Assembly (NCBI GenBank): GCA_012184525.1
Contig: WOFQ01000008.1
Location: forward strand, 434,001 to 498,000
Length of the DNA: 64,000 bases
Direction: 5' to 3'
From: Xenoacremonium recifei
Lineage: Eukaryota > Ascomycota > Sordariomycetes > Hypocreales > Nectriaceae
A program made the translations under genes and the position numbers. The notes below the pieces were generated by a model. It worked only from the letters and a program-made list of their open reading frames with translations, did not search any database and was not told where the DNA came from. Below, in pieces: positions 34,586-45,654 of this stretch. The first letter of the stretch is position 1, and every line of letters begins with the position of its first letter.

Positions 34586-37225
34586 ATGGAAGCCAGGCCG
34601 AGGCCGAGGAAGCGCTCCCGCGATGTTGGCTTCGACCCGATCTTAGCGGGAGAATGCCATGCACAACAAGCCACCGATCGAGTAAGTGCCTTTTTTCAGC
34701 CGCATTTATCAGCCATTTCTCTCGACCGCCGCCCCCTCCGGTGTAAGCAGGGAATGGCACTGTTCTGACAAGCGGTCTACAGTTTGGAGACATCGCAAAA
34801 ACCGTTGTCCGTGATCGTGAGCTCGCTGAGATGGGACATGAAGTCGAGGGCGACGAGATCCCCGTTACGTGGCCGGCTGAAGACTGGGACCAAGATGCCG
34901 AGAATGAGAGATCCCCGTACAAGATCATCCCCTCCATGCAAAGCTACAGAAACAACCTCACCGCGCTTTCTCAGGTGCATAATGTGGGTTTACAACCTTT
35001 CAGCGAGAAGAACGAGGCTGATCAATACCTTCAGCTCTATTTTGTAGCTTACACATGTCGTATCTTCGTCTACAGGCCGCGCGGTGCCCTAACCAATAGA
35101 CTCCCAAAGCTTCCCGACATGCAGCTGATTCCTAAGCGGACGCGCACGGGAAGATATATCATGTCCGACCTCTCGCCAGGTAGACCGCACACGATCAACC
35201 ACCTCATCACAGGATTTCTCGGCAGAGAGGAGATCTTGCTGGCTTGCTTCGACGACGGTGACGTTGTTGCTTACTATGTCAAAGACATAGCTGCCCGGGT
35301 TTTCAAGTCTCAAGACCAAAGTTGCGTTCTGCTGAGAGAAGCACCGAAGCCCATTCTTAACGACAACGTCGGCAAATCCGCCTGGGGCTTGGCTATTCAT
35401 TCGAAATCGCGATTGATAGCCGTCAGCTCGAATAGGCACGAAGTCACGGTGTTTGCATTCGCTCTCTCTAAGGCACGGCCAAGATCAGTTGTTGAATCCA
35501 TCGGCTGCCCCCATGACTGGCCAGACGAGATAATTCTTTCCCGATCGAGGAGCTGGAGAATTCTCGTTTCATTTGGAATGTCGTGCTCGAATATCCCCAA
35601 CATCAACTTCATCGATGATTTACGCGGGAATGCAGAGAAGATCTGTGCGATTGACATCTACGGCAGCGTGTGGATCGCGGATATTTGGAAGCCGTACCAA
35701 GGCTCCATCAGGATTCGATCCGCAAGAAAGGAATTCATCAAGAGCGAGACTGAAGACCAAAAATCCAGGTGAGTGTGCCCCTGGTTCATTCATACACTTC
35801 TTTCGGAGACCGACACTGACGGTGATTTTAAGGGGATGGGGTATATGCGTGCTGCCTCATTGGAGTTTCATGACGGTTAATAATTCCGAACATCTGTTTG
35901 GAGTAAGCCAGGAGGGTTACCAGGAAATTGTCGGAATGCGTGCAAAGGGGCGAGTCAACAAAATCACAGCAATTATCCGCCCAGGCCCCGATGACATTCC
36001 CGGGAATCCTTGCCCTCCCTATCGCAGTGTCAAGACCAGCCACGGAGAAGTCCGCTGGGTTTCACCAGAAACGTCGGCTTCGCCAACATCAATCGATTCA
36101 AGTGAAAATTCGAGCGAGGATGAGTGGCTAGAAACTACGGACGAATGGGTAGCGCCCGCCCCAGCACAATGGCCAAGCACACTTGTAATGCAATGGCCAG
36201 TTGCTACAGTTGAGGAAGAAGATACTGCGGAATGGCCAGCAATGCTTGTGGAATGGAGCTCTGGTTCGTACACTGTCAGTCAACCGGTTGCCGAGGCAGA
36301 GTCTCTCGCGCAATCTCCGCCTCCGCCTGAAGCATATTTTGAACCTGAATCGCCGGACGACCCGGACGACACGGAGCTGTCGATGGAAGCTGAGGCCCTT
36401 ACAAAGGTCCAAAATATTCTTGGAGGGAACAATGCCTTGATACCAACCTGCTTAAAAAAACTCGACGGAAAAGGGCTCATTATGGGACTGACACTGGCCG
36501 AACAGAGCGACGAGAAGACCGAGTTTCCAGCGAGCATGTTCAAAGACTTGATGTATACGCCTCATAACGGGAATATCATCGAGATCCCAAAGCATCCATT
36601 GGACAAGGCTAGGATCCTTGCAGGGAAGCTGCAGCACAACAACAACAAGCCAGACGCCAAGGATCTGGAGAAACTTGCAAGCAGGATATACCTGCTTCGG
36701 GCCTATGAAAAAGACTTGGAACTCATAGGTTTACGGCCAACGCTGGCATCCGGCGTAAGAGAGGTTGATACGCTGATCCAAGATGTGGCAACGATGAGGG
36801 ACATGTTGGAGGCCGAAGGGAGGAGTCGTCTGACGATGGAACTGTTCTATGCCACGAGCCGACTCAGCATGATAGCCCACATGACAGAGCTGTCAGCTGT
36901 GGCCATTGCATCGCCAACCGGGCGGGTGCTACTCGTGACGTTGACTCGACTGGCGACGCCCGAGGAGCACTCCGAGTATGTTGTTAAGCACGCCTTCCGA
37001 GTGGACCTGATCCTACCGACAGCTGAAGATGAGATGAAGTTCAGAAGAACTTGCCGACCGCTTTTCGGCATGGCGGCGGCGCCGGTTCTGCAGCCCGAAG
37101 GGGATTGGAGGGGGAGACCCGACCTGCCGGTGAGGTATCGGCTCATGCTGCACTACCGAAACCACGATATTCTCAGCTACGAGATTTCGCGGGAGGGACA
37201 GATGGGGAAGCTCTGCTTGTACTGA
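34586..37225 (+). CDS. Crt10-like protein (ribonucleotide reductase regulation family)
   Basis: Three exons (34586-34681, 34783-35768, 35833-37225) give 824 residues. The N-terminal half fits the Pfam CRT10 family: a short basic start, WPAEDWDQD, then SYRNNLTALSQVHN, VAYTCRIFVYRP and beta-strand repeats such as ILLACFDDGDVVAYYV and WGLAIHSKSRLIAVSSN. The last two look like WD40-type blades. In budding yeast, CRT10 influences transcription of RNR2 and RNR3; the molecular role in filamentous fungi is not established. After the last intron comes an acidic segment with a repeated tryptophan-proline motif (about residues 457-505), and then a helical C-terminal domain I do not recognise. Both introns are GT-AG and in phase. 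The assignment rests on pattern recognition of the N-terminal half. Confidence 0.72.
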
Positions 37226-37387
37226 CGAGCAATGCCTGTTGAAACAACCCTAGGCTTAATAATTAAAGTATGCATGATGATAAAAGTCTATTCATAATAT
37301 TTGGTTTTCGTTCGTCTTAAACGTACACACGTGTTTTCTAACCGTCATTTGACAGCAATCTGGCTGTTAGACTCAGATGCACAGGCC

Positions 37388-39211
37388 TCAGATAGCATGG
37401 ATCCTCCTCTCAAACCGCGGGATCTGCTTGGTAAACTTGGCCGGATCATCACGAGCACCGTCCTTCCAATACTCATATTCAATCCACGCATTCTCCGGCA
37501 TCTGCTCCTCCATGGCCGCCATCCAGTTCCCGAGCTCCGGGCTCAACGGGATCACGCCCGTCTCCAGCACATACTGATCCCACAGCTTGATCAGCGCCTG
37601 TAGCCGCTCGGGCTCCTGCTCGGCCAGGTCGTGGATCTCGCCCGGGTCTTTGGCCAGGTTGTACAGCTGCCACTTCTCGGTGCCCTTGGGCTTCGGGATG
37701 AAGACGATCTTCCAGTCGCCCTTGCGGCAGGCGGCGCGGCCGCACGTCTCCCAGCCCTGGATGAAGTCCTCCTCGTGGATGCGAGGTTGCTTCTGGGTTA
37801 GGTAGGGCACCATGGACTTGCCGCGCATGGGGACGACCTCGCGGCCTTGGTAGGTTGGCGCGGGGTGTTGGGCGCCGGCCATGTCGATGATGGTGGGAGC
37901 TAGGTCCATAACGGTGGCGAACTGGTGCGTGATGCTGTTGCGCTCGATGGTCTGGTCGAAGAAGGCTGCGGGCGGCTTCATCAGGAATGGCACTCGCACG
38001 CCGCCTTCTGTTGTGTACGCCTTGTACAGTCGACTGGGTGCGGTGGCAGCCTGCGCCCACCGCGGACCGTACCAGATAAAGGAGTTCCCATTGCCAAGAT
38101 TGTCGAGACTGTTGTCATAGTATGTCTTGAGATGCTGGATCATAGACCCTTGGACAATGGGGTACGCCTCATACGCAGCACCTTCAGCGCCATTATCCGA
38201 GAGGAAGCAGACAAAGGTATTGTCAAGCTCTCCAATCTCCTCTAGGTAGTTGACAACCTTGCCAACGTTTACATCGATGGCCTCAACCATGCCGGCAAAG
38301 ACTTCCATGGCTCGGCACGAGTGGGCACGCTCCTGTTCGCTCATCTCATTCCACTCCTTGACTTCCTCAGCGACGACAGGGTGAGGTTCGACATCTTGCG
38401 GGACCATGCCCAAATCCTTAAGTCGCTGAAGTCGCTTTAAGCGGAGAGCGTCTGGGCCATCATCATACACGCCCCGATACTTCTTGATGAGTTCTTGGGG
38501 GGCCTGTAGCGGCCAGTGAGGAGCAGTAAAGGGGAGGTATGCAAAGAAGGGCTTCTCTTCCTTGTCTTCCTTCCAGTCCTTGAGATATTGGAGCATCTTA
38601 TCACCATAGCCGTGAGATGAGTACCATCCCTCGGGAAGCTTCTTGACGTACTCGCCATCCTCGCTATGCAGGGCGATGACGCTCATGGTCAAGAATTCAG
38701 GCGACTCCTCGCCCTTTTCTAGCTGCGGCTCATATGCATAGTGGTTGCTGCACGCAGGGAGATGGGCAAAGCTGCGGGTGAAACCCCGTGCCTTGGGACT
38801 TTTCTCGGGAGTCAGACCAAGATGCCATTTACCGGCCATCAAGGTCTCATAGCCTGCATCTCGAAGGACCTCAGGTAACGCCACCACCCGCTCATTGAGA
38901 TAGCCCTCGTAGCCGGGCATACCTCGCTGGACGTTGGTGCTCATCTTGCCTGTCGGGTCGTTTTGACCCGACACGTTGGTCCACTCGATCAGGTTTCCCA
39001 GGCCGGCAATGTGGTGATCAGTGCCGGTCATGATCATAGCCCTGGACGGCGAGCAGGCCGCCGCAGCGTGGAAGTCTGTGAAGCGAAGACCATTCTTGGA
39101 GAGTTTGTCCAAGTTGGGAGTGTTGATCTCACTACCAAACGATCCAATATCTGAGAAGCCCAGGTCGTCGGCCACAATGAGCAGAAAGTTGGGTCTCTTG
39201 GCCGTTGACAT
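37388..39211 (-). CDS. Arylsulfatase, bacterial AtsA-like, intronless
   Basis: A single exon encodes 607 residues of a Cys-type sulfatase. Metal-binding Asp15-Asp16 lie in LIVADDLGFSD. Cys53 in CSPSRAMIMTG is the residue converted to formylglycine, and the GKWHLG motif and the DNGAEG-type motif (FLSDNGAEG) complete the active site. The sequence order and spacing (TGTDHHIAGLGN, PGYEGYLNERVVALPEVLRDAGY) are those of Pseudomonas AtsA-type enzymes, which hydrolyse aryl or alkyl sulfate esters to release sulfate. There is no signal peptide, so the enzyme is probably cytosolic. In fungi such genes are typically induced by sulfur starvation through a Cys3/MetR-type regulator; I did not find a clear site. 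A (TC)7 run at about 39310-39325 lies in the leader. Confidence 0.95.
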   Translation of the reverse strand: MSTAKRPNFLLIVADDLGFSDIGSFGSEINTPNLDKLSKNGLRFTDFHAAAACSPSRAMIMTGTDHHIAGLGNLIEWTNVSGQNDPTGKMSTNVQRGMPGYEGYLNERVVALPEVLRDAGYETLMAGKWHLGLTPEKSPKARGFTRSFAHLPACSNHYAYEPQLEKGEESPEFLTMSVIALHSEDGEYVKKLPEGWYSSHGYGDKMLQYLKDWKEDKEEKPFFAYLPFTAPHWPLQAPQELIKKYRGVYDDGPDALRLKRLQRLKDLGMVPQDVEPHPVVAEEVKEWNEMSEQERAHSCRAMEVFAGMVEAIDVNVGKVVNYLEEIGELDNTFVCFLSDNGAEGAAYEAYPIVQGSMIQHLKTYYDNSLDNLGNGNSFIWYGPRWAQAATAPSRLYKAYTTEGGVRVPFLMKPPAAFFDQTIERNSITHQFATVMDLAPTIIDMAGAQHPAPTYQGREVVPMRGKSMVPYLTQKQPRIHEEDFIQGWETCGRAACRKGDWKIVFIPKPKGTEKWQLYNLAKDPGEIHDLAEQEPERLQALIKLWDQYVLETGVIPLSPELGNWMAAMEEQMPENAWIEYEYWKDGARDDPAKFTKQIPRFERRIHAI

Positions 39212-40113
39212 GGTTGCAGAGGATGATGTATCAGACTAGGGATGATGACGCGATTAGGCAAGGATTTCAACAATGGCCTGAGATTTGCTTCTCGATAACC
39301 CCCAAAGCTTTCTCTCTCTCTCTCTTCCCGTCGTCTCTTTATGAAGTTCCGATGTAGGGTGGGGAGAGGTTGCTGAACAACGTCGGATTTAGCCCCCAGG
39401 CCGACTCCCGACTCTGGTCCCGCCTCAGGATCGTTGCAGCTCGACCAGCCTATCAGTTGGCTGGAGACACCACGTAGGATGATCATCCCCCTCGCGCCAC
39501 GCGGAATGGTCGGGGCCTTGATGTGGAGGTTTGAGCTTCCAGCTGTGAGGTTGTTGAATTCGCATTGGAGCGGCACTGAGGATGTTGACTCAAGGTTGGG
39601 GATGGCGCATCTAGCGTATAGCCCAGGTCGAATTTGGCTTCAGGATTGACCTCGATGCCCTCAACGACGTCCGTATATCGGCTCCTCGGGGGGCCTGAGC
39701 GTGTCAGATGGAGCTTCCTGACAAGTTAGAAACGACAGAAGGCTCCGTTAGCACGCAACCAAGCACGTCATGTGGTTATCTCGAGGTCGCTAGGAGCAGT
39801 GCTCGAAGGTGGTTTGCTCGCATCTTTACAAGGCTCCAATTTACCCCAGATCCGGGCCCATGCCTGTGTCCACTCCTCGGAGGTTCAAGACGGAGTTGTG
39901 TTGCCGATCCCTACCCTCAGGCAACTAACGGAATGTGCTAAGAGCTGTGATGATGAATCAGGGGACAGGCGGTAGGGATGCTGGCCAGCAACCTTTCCTC
40001 CTCGCGCACACCTCTTCCTGAGTTCCTTGGTTTGGCAAGGTCAAGTCAGGTCAACAGCCAGCAGGGCCTGAGCAAGCTAGTCGGTCCGTGGTTCTCGTCC
40101 ATCTATAAGAGCC
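39212..40113. other. Divergent promoter region (arylsulfatase / MFS transporter)
   Basis: This 0.9-kb stretch is between two start codons, with a TC microsatellite near 39310-39325 close to the sulfatase. No gene was found. Confidence 0.5.
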
Positions 40114-41902
40114 ATGGATTCCATCACCCCTTTGCTGCGAACCTCCACGGATTCTGACACCTCAGGCCCCCCGTTATCAGATTCAGCATCACTGTTCGGC
40201 GCCATGCATACCGCGGCTACTAGCAAGGGCCGGTTTCGGGCATATTATCTCGGGTCAGTTGTATGCATCGCCGGGTTCCTGTTCGGATATGACAGCGGCA
40301 TGTAAGTGTTATCTTGTCCCGCTTCTGTCCAACCAGCTTTCTCATTGCGGGTAGTGTCGGCGGCGTCTTGACGTTGGCCTCCTTTGAGCGCGATTATGGC
40401 TACAGCACCGCCCATGAAACTCGCACCAACTCGCTGGCGGTTGGCCTGCAGCAACTCGGGGCTTTCGTTGGCTGCTTCCTTGCCTGGCCTATCACTGGTC
40501 GATGGGGTCGCAAGATCTCACTGATGATCTTCTCCTTTGTGTTCTGCATCGGTGCCATGATTCAGACCATCAATACTGGTTCTCTGGCCGCATTTTATGT
40601 TGCCCGGGTCATCGCTGGTCTTGGTCTTGGTGCCTCAACTGTCGTTGTTCCTATGTTCAGCAGTGAAATGGTGCCCAAAGAGCTTCGTGGCCAGATTGGA
40701 TCGTTCTTCCAGCTGTTCTATACTCTCGTAAGCAAACCCTTCTTCTCTGATAACCGAGCTCACACAGCGCCCATAGGGTATCTTCACGTCGTACTGGATC
40801 GATTATGGTGTTTCCTTCATGAAGAACGAGCCTACCAAGCAGTGGCAGCTTCCCATCGGCCTTCAACTTGTGCCCGCTGCTCTTCTCGGTATCGGAATGT
40901 TGACGCTCAAAGAAAGTACCAGATGGCTCACCAAGAAAGGTCGCCATGATGAAGCATGGGAGAGCCTTGTTTGGGTCCGCGGTAGTGACGGTGAGGCAAC
41001 TGCTAGGGAGATGGAGGAGATCCGCCTTGGTGTCGAGACAGAAGCCCACGAGACGGAAGGGTTCCAGTTCAAGGGTATGGCTCCTTGACGTTCAGACGAA
41101 TCTTCGAATGCTGACTCTTTCATCCAGAGCTCCTTCAAGGCGACAATTTCAAGCGTATCTTCGCCGCTTTTGCCATTATGACGGCGCAGCAAGCAACTGG
41201 CGCCACGGCCTTCGCCTACTATGGTCCGCAATACTTTAAACTGCTCGTAGGTGGCGGGCGGAAAGATCTGCTCTTGACAGCCATTTTTGGTGCAGTCAAG
41301 GTTGCTGCCTGCGGTTCATTCGTGCTGTTCCTTGCAAAGCGACTCTCTCGTCGCCAGGTCCTCATCGGTGGCGCAGCCATCATGGCCGCATGTCAGATCA
41401 CTACATCTGCAGTAGTCAAGGCGAAGCCGCCTCCGGCCGACGTCTCAGACGCAAAGGTCACATCTTCTGGCATCGCTACAGTGGCGCTCATCTACCTCTT
41501 TGTCATCGTATACAACTTCAGCTGGGGCCCCATGCCTTGGCCCTACATGTCAGAGTAAGTTTGCACCTCACCAATCCGGCCAAAATGCCAACTGACCGGT
41601 GCAATAGAATCTTCCCTGCCCGAATCCGTGAGCCTGGTGTTGCCACTGGAGCAGCATCGCAGTGGCTCTTCAACTTCGTCTTCTCCCTCACGACCCCGTA
41701 CATGATGGAGAGCATGGGATGGGGTACGTTCCTGCTTTGGGGCATCTTTGATCTGGTGATCTCTGTGTTGGCGTTCCTTTTCCTCAAGGAGACCAGCAAC
41801 ATGTCGCTGGAGACAATCGCCCATTCAGAATACAAGAAGAACGTTTCCATGGACGAATTTGCTCCGGGTCAGAGCAAGGTCATTGATGATCGTCGGGTTT
41901 GA
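40114..41902 (+). CDS. MFS sugar (possibly quinate-type) transporter
   Basis: Five exons (40114-40301, 40355-40727, 40777-41074, 41128-41554, 41608-41902) give 526 residues with twelve predicted membrane segments. Sugar-porter hallmarks are present: FLFGYDSGIVGGVLT in helix 1, GRWGRKIS between helices 2 and 3, the VARVIAGLGLGASTVVVPMFSSE stretch around helices 4-5, LKESTRWL before the central loop, TAQQATGATAFAYYGPQYF in helix 7, and FLKETSNMSLE at the end of helix 12. The KDLLLTAIFGAVKV segment resembles fungal quinate permeases, but the substrate cannot be decided by eye. All introns are GT-AG, about 50 nt. The tRNA gene lies 185 bp downstream on the opposite strand. Confidence 0.95.
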
Positions 41903-42072
41903 TAACGCCTTCCAACACCACGTTGGTGGTAAGGAAGGGGAACGAGCATGTAGTCTCTCGTTAGGCAGAGAAATTGACCAATTGCCATAAAAAAAAGAGG
42001 GAAAATATTGAACTTGCATCAGCCCACATGTGCCTGGTAGAATTTGAAGCACAGCGATCTAAATAGCAGAAC

Positions 42073-42081
42073 AAAAAAAAA
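42073..42081 (-). terminator. Pol III terminator (T9) of tRNA-Phe
   Basis: On the minus strand, nine uninterrupted Ts start five bases after the discriminator base, separated from it by ATTTC. This is a strong RNA polymerase III terminator in the normal position. Confidence 0.85.
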
Positions 42082-42086
42082 GAAAT

Positions 42087-42213
42087 TGCGGTTTATGTGG
42101 ATCGAACACATGACCTTCAGATCTTCAGTCTGACGCTCTCTGTAGAGATGGTTAGACTTGATGTGCTGGAGTTTTGAAAGTTTTGCAACTTACCCCAACT
42201 GAGCTAAACCCGC
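42087..42213 (-). tRNA. tRNA-Phe(GAA) split in its D-loop by a GT-AG intron
   Basis: After removal of 42193-42140 the gene is a complete 73-nt tRNA-Phe. The acceptor arm is GCGGGTT paired with AAACCGC plus discriminator A; the single G5-A68 mismatch also occurs in plant tRNA-Phe. The D arm is GCTC-AGTTGGGA-GAGC. The anticodon arm is TCAGA-CTGAAGA-TCTGA with anticodon GAA. The T arm is ATGTG-TTCGATC-CACAT. The A box (TAGCTCAGTTGG) and B box are intact, and nine consecutive Ts follow the gene. The anticodon loop has no intron, whereas nuclear tRNA introns normally sit between positions 37 and 38. Instead the interruption falls between G20 and A21. Without removal of the insert the D arm would be severely distorted. 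The gene is isolated between an MFS gene and an AAA ATPase gene. Confidence 0.9.
42140..42193 (-). other. Spliceosomal-type intron inside the tRNA-Phe D-loop (54 nt)
   Basis: The insert begins GTAAGT, the optimal fungal 5' splice site, and ends CTACAG. It contains CTAAC at 42155-42151, a perfect branch-site core whose adenosine is 12 nt from the 3' end. The only other AG in the body lies upstream of that branch site. The length matches the roughly 50-60-nt introns of the neighbouring protein genes. The boundaries are fixed by the mature tRNA sequence to within one base (a G could be moved to the other side), and the GT-AG choice is one of the two possibilities. It does not resemble, by eye, the other introns in the window beyond the splice signals. 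Confidence 0.75.
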
Positions 42214-43389
42214 GCTTGGTTGAAAGGCTTGCCACTATTAGATAATATGAGCCGTATGCTCCAAGCTGATCTCGGTCAATGTTAGAAATTCCTCGCTGTT
42301 CTGCCCTAGGTAGTTATTTGCTTTGGCGTTTTGATATGGAATGGCTCCTACTATTTCTCAGTTATCGTAGAGGCCTACCAAAAGTCTCGTGGCGGCGGTT
42401 GAATGAGAGCTCTATCACTCTTTCCACGAGCCGTTACTCGGTGTGTATGGGCAGATACAACGTCCTAATCGCTCATTTGCTGGTCATTTGTTTGCCTACT
42501 TAATTCATTGCGGTGTAGTTCTTCAAGCAACTCATTACTGTAGCTACTTCCGGCTACAAAACCTGTTTTGTGTCTGAAACCTAGACATTCGATTATTGTT
42601 CTCTCTGTGGTTTCCATTTTGAAGTGCCCTGACTGGCCCCAAGCTTAGGCGTCTCAGAAGGCAGTTTCGGTGGGTCTAGGCCTAAGACCACTGGCTGTCC
42701 TACCTCCAGGTGCCTGTGGAGCGCGGCCCAGGCTCACCTCAGCCCAGCTCATGCGGGGAACGGGAAGCTCAAAGATAACGGTGCAAAACGGAGACTCTTG
42801 TTCAACCGTTTGCTACATAGAATCTGCAATCTCCAGGCTTCACATCTTGTGCGAAAGGGCTTCCAACATGCACTGCGTCAGTGGCACAAGCTCTGCACTT
42901 GTGGCCTTTGCCGCCGTACTCACCGACATCCAATGACACTCCCGGCCAAGCCCTGCAGGCGTATCCTGAGTCACCCCGAAATAGCACGCTGAAGCCGCCG
43001 CTGAGCCCCGGGCACTGCTTATGTGCCGGCCTGGCCTGACATGGGCGATCTCAATCCCTGCCTGGAGGCCGACAAGGACACATGCTGGCCTGGTCCGGCC
43101 GGCTAGTGCTGCGAGGCGTAAGGCGAAAGGCGAGGCGGATGCGGCCAGGACCAAGTACTGGATGCCCGCAGTCTCAGGCAGCACAACTGTAGTCCTATGA
43201 GCGTCTTTGTCGGGCCATCAGTGACGTTTCGAAGTGCCGTAGGTAGCTGAAGTACAGGTACCTGAGGTATGTAGGCACCGAGGTGGGTAATGCTGCATGC
43301 CCAGTATATATTCCGTGAGTCTGCCTGCTCCAGCTGAGATGCACCCTCTTCCATCTTCCCCCGCCGCACCTCCGCTGCCCTAGGACACC
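42214..43389. other. Intergenic, no gene recognised
   Basis: This lies between the 5' end of the tRNA gene and the AAA ATPase start. The left half is AT-rich and the right half GC-rich, with CCTGGAGGCC-like motifs. Only chance frames are present. Confidence 0.45.
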
Positions 43390-45654
43390 ATGGGTCTCCG
43401 CGATTTGCGAGATATCGACCGTGAAGACGTGTCTGAGTTCATTTGGAAATGTCGGTGCAAGCTCACCCGCCGGGGTGATTCTGCCCTCGACAAGCCCATT
43501 GATCTCGACTCATCCTCGTCCGACGATGAGCCTCAGACAGGCCCTCCCGCCAAAGACCCGACCTTTGGCGTCGATGCAACCATCAAGACCATGTACGAGG
43601 GCCGCAACTCGAGCCTCAATCAGTACGAATGGGTCGACTATCCGCCCAAGCAGCTGTCTAAAGCTGCTGCACGGGCCCAGGATCGCGTCTCCATCAAAGT
43701 GTACAAGATCAAGGACCGCGAGAAGCCCTGTGTTGCCGGTCGCTTCCCCCTCAAGTACCATTCCGTTGAGGTTCAGAACTCGTTGCTTGTCGCAGCGCTC
43801 GAGAGCATTATCAAGAAGGAGAACGTTTACCTTGACGTCCACGACACAGCCGAGTTCTCCGAGCCCTTCCGGCCGCTGTGGTTCTGCCAGGATGACTTCA
43901 AGGAGCTGTATCGGAACACTCCCCAAGATGACCCTATCAAGCCTCACTTGCAACTCCTCCTCAGAGTGTGTGATGACATGTTTGGCGAGCTGCGGACCAA
44001 GAGACGACACCTGCTGGATGGCGGATTGATCGACTTCAAGACCGCCTGGACGCTGTTCCCGCGTGGCTCGACAGTGTACAGCTACGGCCTCAACTCTGAG
44101 TTCATCTGCAAAGTGGAAGGCACCGAGTACGTTAAGAAGAACGAGGGGGTCTTCCTGCTGGTCAAGGCCAAGATCATGTCGTTCAACGGCGAGGAGTTCG
44201 TCTGGAACGACAGGACGCTGCCGATTCCCAATTTCCCAGGCAACAGACCAATCAAGGAGCTGAGCCACTACCCTTTCGAGTTTCATCCCGACAAGGACGA
44301 GATCATGAAGCGGCTCATCGCCCGGGGCAAGAAAGCTCTCGACCTTCAGGGCCTCCAGTACAGCTGCTACAACGGCATCGCTCTTCGCGACGGCGAAAAA
44401 GACTGCATCGAGAAGCACAATGTCGAAGGTCGCGTGCTCATCGACGTGATGGGATACAACAAGTACCACCTCGCTCAGGGGAAACGCGAGAACAAGAACC
44501 CAGAGATGGAGAGGAACCACGTGTATCGGCGTTCACGTCGGCGGAGGGTTGAAGAGGAAATCGAAGAGGACGAGAAGCCAGAGCCTAAGACGAGTAACCA
44601 AAAGAAGCACCGTCTCAGCGAGAAGGCGCAGCTTAAGAACAAGATGGAGATGCTTGAGAGAGAGCAAGACCTCGGGTTCATGTCGGACCTGATCGGAGGA
44701 TATGCTCTTAAGAACAAGGTCTGGGGTGAGTTTTATAAGTTCATACAGGTTTCTTTGACAACCCACTAACTCGTGTCAGTGCAATTCTACATTGAAGATA
44801 TCGAGCCGATGGTCTGGAACGACCAGGCCTTCTCTCATCTTGTCTACGATGAACAGCAGAAGGATTTGGTTCTCTCGTTTGTTGAGAACCATAACCTCGC
44901 AAATGGATCTTCCACTGCCATGGAGGATGTCATCGTCGGCAAGGGCCAAGGCTTGATCATCTTGCTTTCTGGTCCTCCTGGCACCGGCAAGACACTCACA
45001 GCTGAGGCCGTCGCTGACCGCACCCACCGTCCTCTCTTCTACCTCCAGGCCGAAGACCTGGGCATCAATGCCGCGACGCTAGGTGCCAACATCAAGAGAG
45101 TGTTCGAGATGGCCACCGACTGGAACGCAGTGATCCTACTCGACGAGGCGGATGTGTTCATGGCGGAGCGCAATCCCAACGATATTCACCGCAACGAGCT
45201 CGTCAGCATCTTCCTTCGTGAGCTGGAGTACTTCCGCGGCATCATCTTCCTGACCACAAACCTATATCATACCATCGACTCGGCCTTCCGAAGCCGCGTC
45301 AGCTTGCACTTGCTCTTCACGGCCCTTGCCAAGGACGCTCGGGAGACAGTCTGGCGCAAGTTCCTCCAGCGCCTTCCGGAGCAAACGCCTCGCATCAAGG
45401 ATGTCTCCGACGACCACGAGGACGAACCAGAGCACGACAAGCCAGCCGAAAAGGCGCTCGATGACGAAGACATCGCGGAGCTTGCACTTTGGCAGCTCAA
45501 CGGCCGTGAGATCAAGAACGCCGTTAAGATGGTTCGCAACTGGTGCGACCACAAAGGTTATGTGATGACTTTGTCCAGGTTGGAGAGCGGCATTCGGGTG
45601 ACAAGTCCTCATGCTAGCAAAGAGGGCGATGTGGACCATGGCTTGTATGAGTAA
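43390..45654 (+). CDS. AAA+ ATPase with N-terminal DUF7025-type region
   Basis: Two exons (43390-44725, 44780-45654) give 736 residues. The N-terminal 440 residues have the layout of the large fungal AAA family with a DUF7025-like region: YHSVEVQNSLLVAALESII, LLLRVCDDMF, LWTLFPRGSTVYS-like strands, then a basic/acidic linker. The ATPase domain has Walker A GPPGTGKT at 510-517, Walker B VILLDEAD at about 563-570, sensor-1 Asn at about 606 (LTTN) and an Arg-finger region DSAFRSR. Related proteins show the closest similarity to Bcs1/katanin-like AAA modules, but their cellular role is mostly unknown. The catalytic residues are all present, so the protein should be an active ATPase. The C-terminal half of the ATPase domain contains an acidic loop (DDHEDEPEHDK). 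The single intron is GT-AG, 54 nt. Confidence 0.9.

Noticed and set aside
42087..42213. Reading the D-loop insert as a canonical tRNA intron
   Set aside because: Canonical introns interrupt the anticodon loop at 37/38; here that loop is intact and the insert is in the D-loop with spliceosomal signals.
43510..44520. 336-codon minus-strand frame
   Set aside because: Antisense shadow of the AAA ATPase exon 1. No domain.
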